Source: Eledone cirrhosa (taxonomy: Eukaryota; Mollusca; Cephalopoda; Octopoda; Eledonidae). Taken from it: a stretch of DNA of 64,000 bases. The notes under the pieces are model-generated. The model ran no database searches and had not been told where the DNA came from. It was given only the letters and a program-made list of their open reading frames with translations. The position numbers were made by a program, and so were the translations under genes. How positions within the stretch are numbered: the first letter of the stretch is position 1; each line of letters begins with the position of its first letter. Shown one piece after another: positions 61,291-64,000 of the stretch. The stretch covers positions 79,334,925-79,398,924 of the forward strand of contig OZ024743.1 of NCBI GenBank assembly GCA_964016885.1, given 5' to 3'.

Positions 61291-61545
61291 TGAAAAAGTA
61301 AGTCCTTCATCAGTCACCCTGCAACCGTCCCAGGCATTTCATCGCTTTAAGGGCCATATGCCTCAGGTTGGTGCGAACAACGGCTAAAAAAAAGTCGTTG
61401 GGACACGTAAATAAAGGGGACGTTACGTGTCCCAACGACTTTTTTTAGCCGTTGTTCGCACCAACCTGAGGCATATGGCCCTTAAAGCGAAGAAATGCCT
61501 GGGACGGTTGGAGGGTCACTGATGAAGGACTTACTTTTTCATATG
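61286..61545. repeat. Palindrome, about 120-bp arms, 12-bp spacer
   Basis: 61292-61410 pairs with 61423-61540 ('gaaaaagtaagtccttcatc' with 'gatgaaggacttactttttc'; 'cgttgggacacgtaa' with 'ttacgtgtcccaacg'). Spacer 61411-61422. (AT)n lies at 61245-61284 and 61577-61612. Confidence 0.92.
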
Positions 61546-61572
61546 TACCCCATTTGCAACGCGCAGCTCCAT

Positions 61573-61612
<40 letters not shown>

Positions 61613-61627
<15 letters not shown>

Positions 61628-61940
61628 TAAGATGAAGTTGGAAATAGCACGGGAGATATGTTTAAGGGTCTGTTTTTCTTCTTTGATTCGTCAAAGTGAC
61701 ATTATTGAAAAGATAGTGCTATTAAAAAGATAGTGTAGAGGGACAGTTTTTATTTGAAACATTTTTTATGAGGTATATAAAGTGTATGAAAAATGACCGG
61801 TTTCGATGTATTAAGATCCATCTTGTCAAATTCAGTGAAAAAAAGTTAATTAAAAAGGAAATAAAAAAAGGGTTTAAAATTAAAATTAAAATTAAAAACG
61901 AATGTTTGAACAAAATTTCTTCCATCATGCCTTCTGAAAA

Positions 61941-61991
<51 letters not shown>

Positions 61992-62727
61992 TTATTTATT
62001 TATTTATACACATATACATATATGTGCATATATATACAGTGTGTTTGCATATCACATGGATTGAAACGGTAACAAATTTTGAACAATCCTGATTTGAAAA
62101 TAATTTTGAAAAATTATAAAAAAGTTGCACAACTCTTAACGTCTTGCTCAGCACGAAACCACATCAACTAATACATGGGAAACAACTCCTACCCCTTCTC
62201 GTATCATTCTTTTCCTTAGCCTTTCCTTTACATGAAAGGATTCCTATCTTCATTGCTACACCTGTGTAAAAGTCGTTAATTCAACCCCCCCCCCCTTTGT
62301 AGGAAAAATGACTCCAAAAAGCTAAATGGCAAAAGCGCTAATGGCAGTGATAAAATCATGTCAATGGCGGAAAATGGTAGTGTGGAAATAAATCTTGTAA
62401 TTGTATGAGAAAAGCAGGAATTTAATATGCCGAAGTGATGGTGCTTCAGTTTACAGATAAAAAAAAAATATCAGTTTACTACGTATTACAGGTAACAATT
62501 TATTAATTATTTAACCATTACCAGTATAATATTTTGTTGCAACATATTTTAGTAGTTGAATCACTGTATCGTTATGACCTTTTATTGGTGTTGGGTCATT
62601 AACCAATCTCGAATTACATGATTGCAGATAACGTATGTGAGATTTTGTCAGAGTATTTATCATACCTAAGTATTTTCATCCTCTCAAACAGACATAGACA
62701 TTCCAAAGTGTCATTCTCGCTTAAATA
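61613..62727. other. AT-rich DNA with (AT)n at 61945-61985; otherwise unassigned
   Basis: No repeat family, tRNA-like head or credible coding frame was found. A C tract lies at 62286-62296. Confidence 0.4.
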
Positions 62728-64000
62728 CACATATATACACCAGGTCCGAACACAAGAGAACCAAACTCCCACTGTCACTGACTCCCTCTCTCCCACTCTC
62801 CCCATCTCTCACTAGTATATATACATATATTTATAGACCAGGTCCAAACACAAGAGAACCAAACTCCCACTGTCACTGACTCCCTCTCTCCCACTCTCCC
62901 CATCTCTCACTAGTATATATATATATATATACACCAGGTCTGAACACAAGAGAACCAAACTCCCACTGTCACTGACTCCCTCTCTCCCACTCTCCCCATC
63001 TCTCACTAGTATATATACATATATATATACACCAGGTCCGAACACAAGAGAACCAAACTCCCACTGTCACTGACTCCCTCTCTCCCACTCTCCCCATCTC
63101 TCACTAGTATATATATATATATACACCAGGTCTGAACACAAGAGAACCAAACTCCCACTGTCACTGACTCCCTCTCTCCCACTCTCCCCATCTCTCACTA
63201 GTATATATATATATATATATACACCAGGTCCGAACACAAGAGAACCAAACTCCCACTGTCACTGACTCCCTCTCTCCCACTCTCCCCATCTCTCACTAGT
63301 ATATATATATATATACACCAGGTCTGAACACAAGAGAACCAAACTCCCACTGTCACTGACTCCCTCTCTCCCACTCTCCCTATCTCTCACTAGTATATAT
63401 ATATATATATACACCAGGTGTGAACACAAGAGAACCAAACTCCCACTGTCCCTGACTCCCTCTCTCCCACTGTCCCCATCTCTCACTAGTATATATATAT
63501 ATACACCAGGTCTGAACACAAGAGAACCAAACTCCCACTGTCACTGACTCCCTCTCTCCCACTCTCCCCATCTCTCACTAGTATATATATATATATATAT
63601 ATACACCAGGTCTGAACACAAGAGAACCAAACTCCCACTGTCACTGACTCCCTCTCTCCCACTCTCCCCATCTCTCACTAGTATATATATATATACACCA
63701 GGTCTGAACACAAGAGAACCAAACTCCCACTGTCACTGACTCCCTCTCTCCCACTCTCCCCATCTCTCACTAGTATATATATATATATATATATACACCA
63801 GGTCTGAACACAAGAGAACCAAACTCCCACTGTCACTGACTCCCTCTCTCCCACTCTCCCCATCTCTCACTAGTATATATATATATACACCAGGTCTGAA
63901 CACAAGAGAACCAAACTCCCACTGTCACTGACTCCCTCTCTCCCACTCTCCCCATCTCTCACTAGTATATATATATATATATATATACACCAGGTCTGAA
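62728..64000. repeat. Satellite of ~92-100-bp units with (TA)n linkers, continuing past the window
   Basis: Thirteen full units and a partial one, each 'caccaggtctgaacacaaga', 'gaaccaaactcccactgtca', 'ctgactccctctctcccact', 'ctccccatctctcactagta' and (TA)n. Spacings of ACCAGG are 98, 96, 98, 94, 98, 94, 96, 92, 100, 92, 100, 92, 100. Open frames reading ..GRVGERESVTVGVWFSC.. on the - strand are repeat artefacts. Confidence 0.95.

Overview
This is a repeat-dominated stretch of animal nuclear DNA, most likely from a coleoid cephalopod (octopus-like). The evidence is about fifteen copies of a tRNA-derived SINE with a conserved tail of the kind familiar from octopus and squid DNA, RTE-like LINEs ending in (GAT)n, abundant (TA)n, (CA)n and (GTAT)n microsatellites, and a single spliced metazoan gene. 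There are no bacterial operons, rRNA genes, CRISPR arrays or intact viral genes.

Only one host gene can be supported: MRPS34 (mitochondrial small-subunit ribosomal protein mS34), on the + strand. Exon 1 is 2288-2473 and exon 2 is 9199-9522, joined in phase 0 across a 6.7-kb intron. The intron is packed with SINEs, a degenerate LINE tail carrying a 16 x 61-bp array, an inverted-repeat element and a truncated RTE-like LINE. Downstream of the stop lies an array of 48-bp units derived from a LINE 3' end, many of which carry AATAAA.

The rest is layers of mobile elements. 1-2 kb: decayed LINE C-terminal domains, two of them forming an inverted pair upstream of MRPS34. 11-13 kb: Penelope-like (PLE) terminal fragments, a LINE with an inverted 5' part (twin priming), and LINE tails. 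13.6-16.5 kb and 39.8-42.0 kb: two nearly identical 5'-truncated RTE-like LINEs, each broken by one stop codon. 17-22 kb: fragments of several LINE lineages. 22.7-28.6 kb: microsatellite and minisatellite DNA (GA, AT, CA, 57-bp units, 1.6 kb of ACC/ACT). 28.6-36.3 kb: SINEs, a LINE with a restriction-like endonuclease end, (TATG)-flanked elements and a long palindrome. 36.7-47.8 kb: a run of palindromes next to (AT)n, including a 3.1-kb near-perfect palindrome whose loop and arms encode a PLE GIY-YIG endonuclease. 49.4-52.4 kb: a second PLE lineage with direct terminal repeats. 52.5-53.5 kb: a TA-flanked element with terminal inverted repeats. 54-60 kb: more (TATG)-flanked elements and restriction-like-endonuclease LINE remnants. 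60.2-61.5 kb: a pair of 337-bp direct repeats and another palindrome. 62.7 kb to the end: a ~96-bp satellite with a dimeric rhythm.

Three observations deserve most attention. First, long hairpin-forming palindromes recur, often abutting (AT)n tracts; the largest is built from a PLE endonuclease. Second, PLE terminal repeats carry a hammerhead-ribozyme-like core whose stem II covaries between copies. Third, short internal segments of dead LINEs have repeatedly expanded into tandem arrays, one with a four-unit higher-order pattern. All boundaries and identities were read by eye; no alignment, database search or folding program was run.
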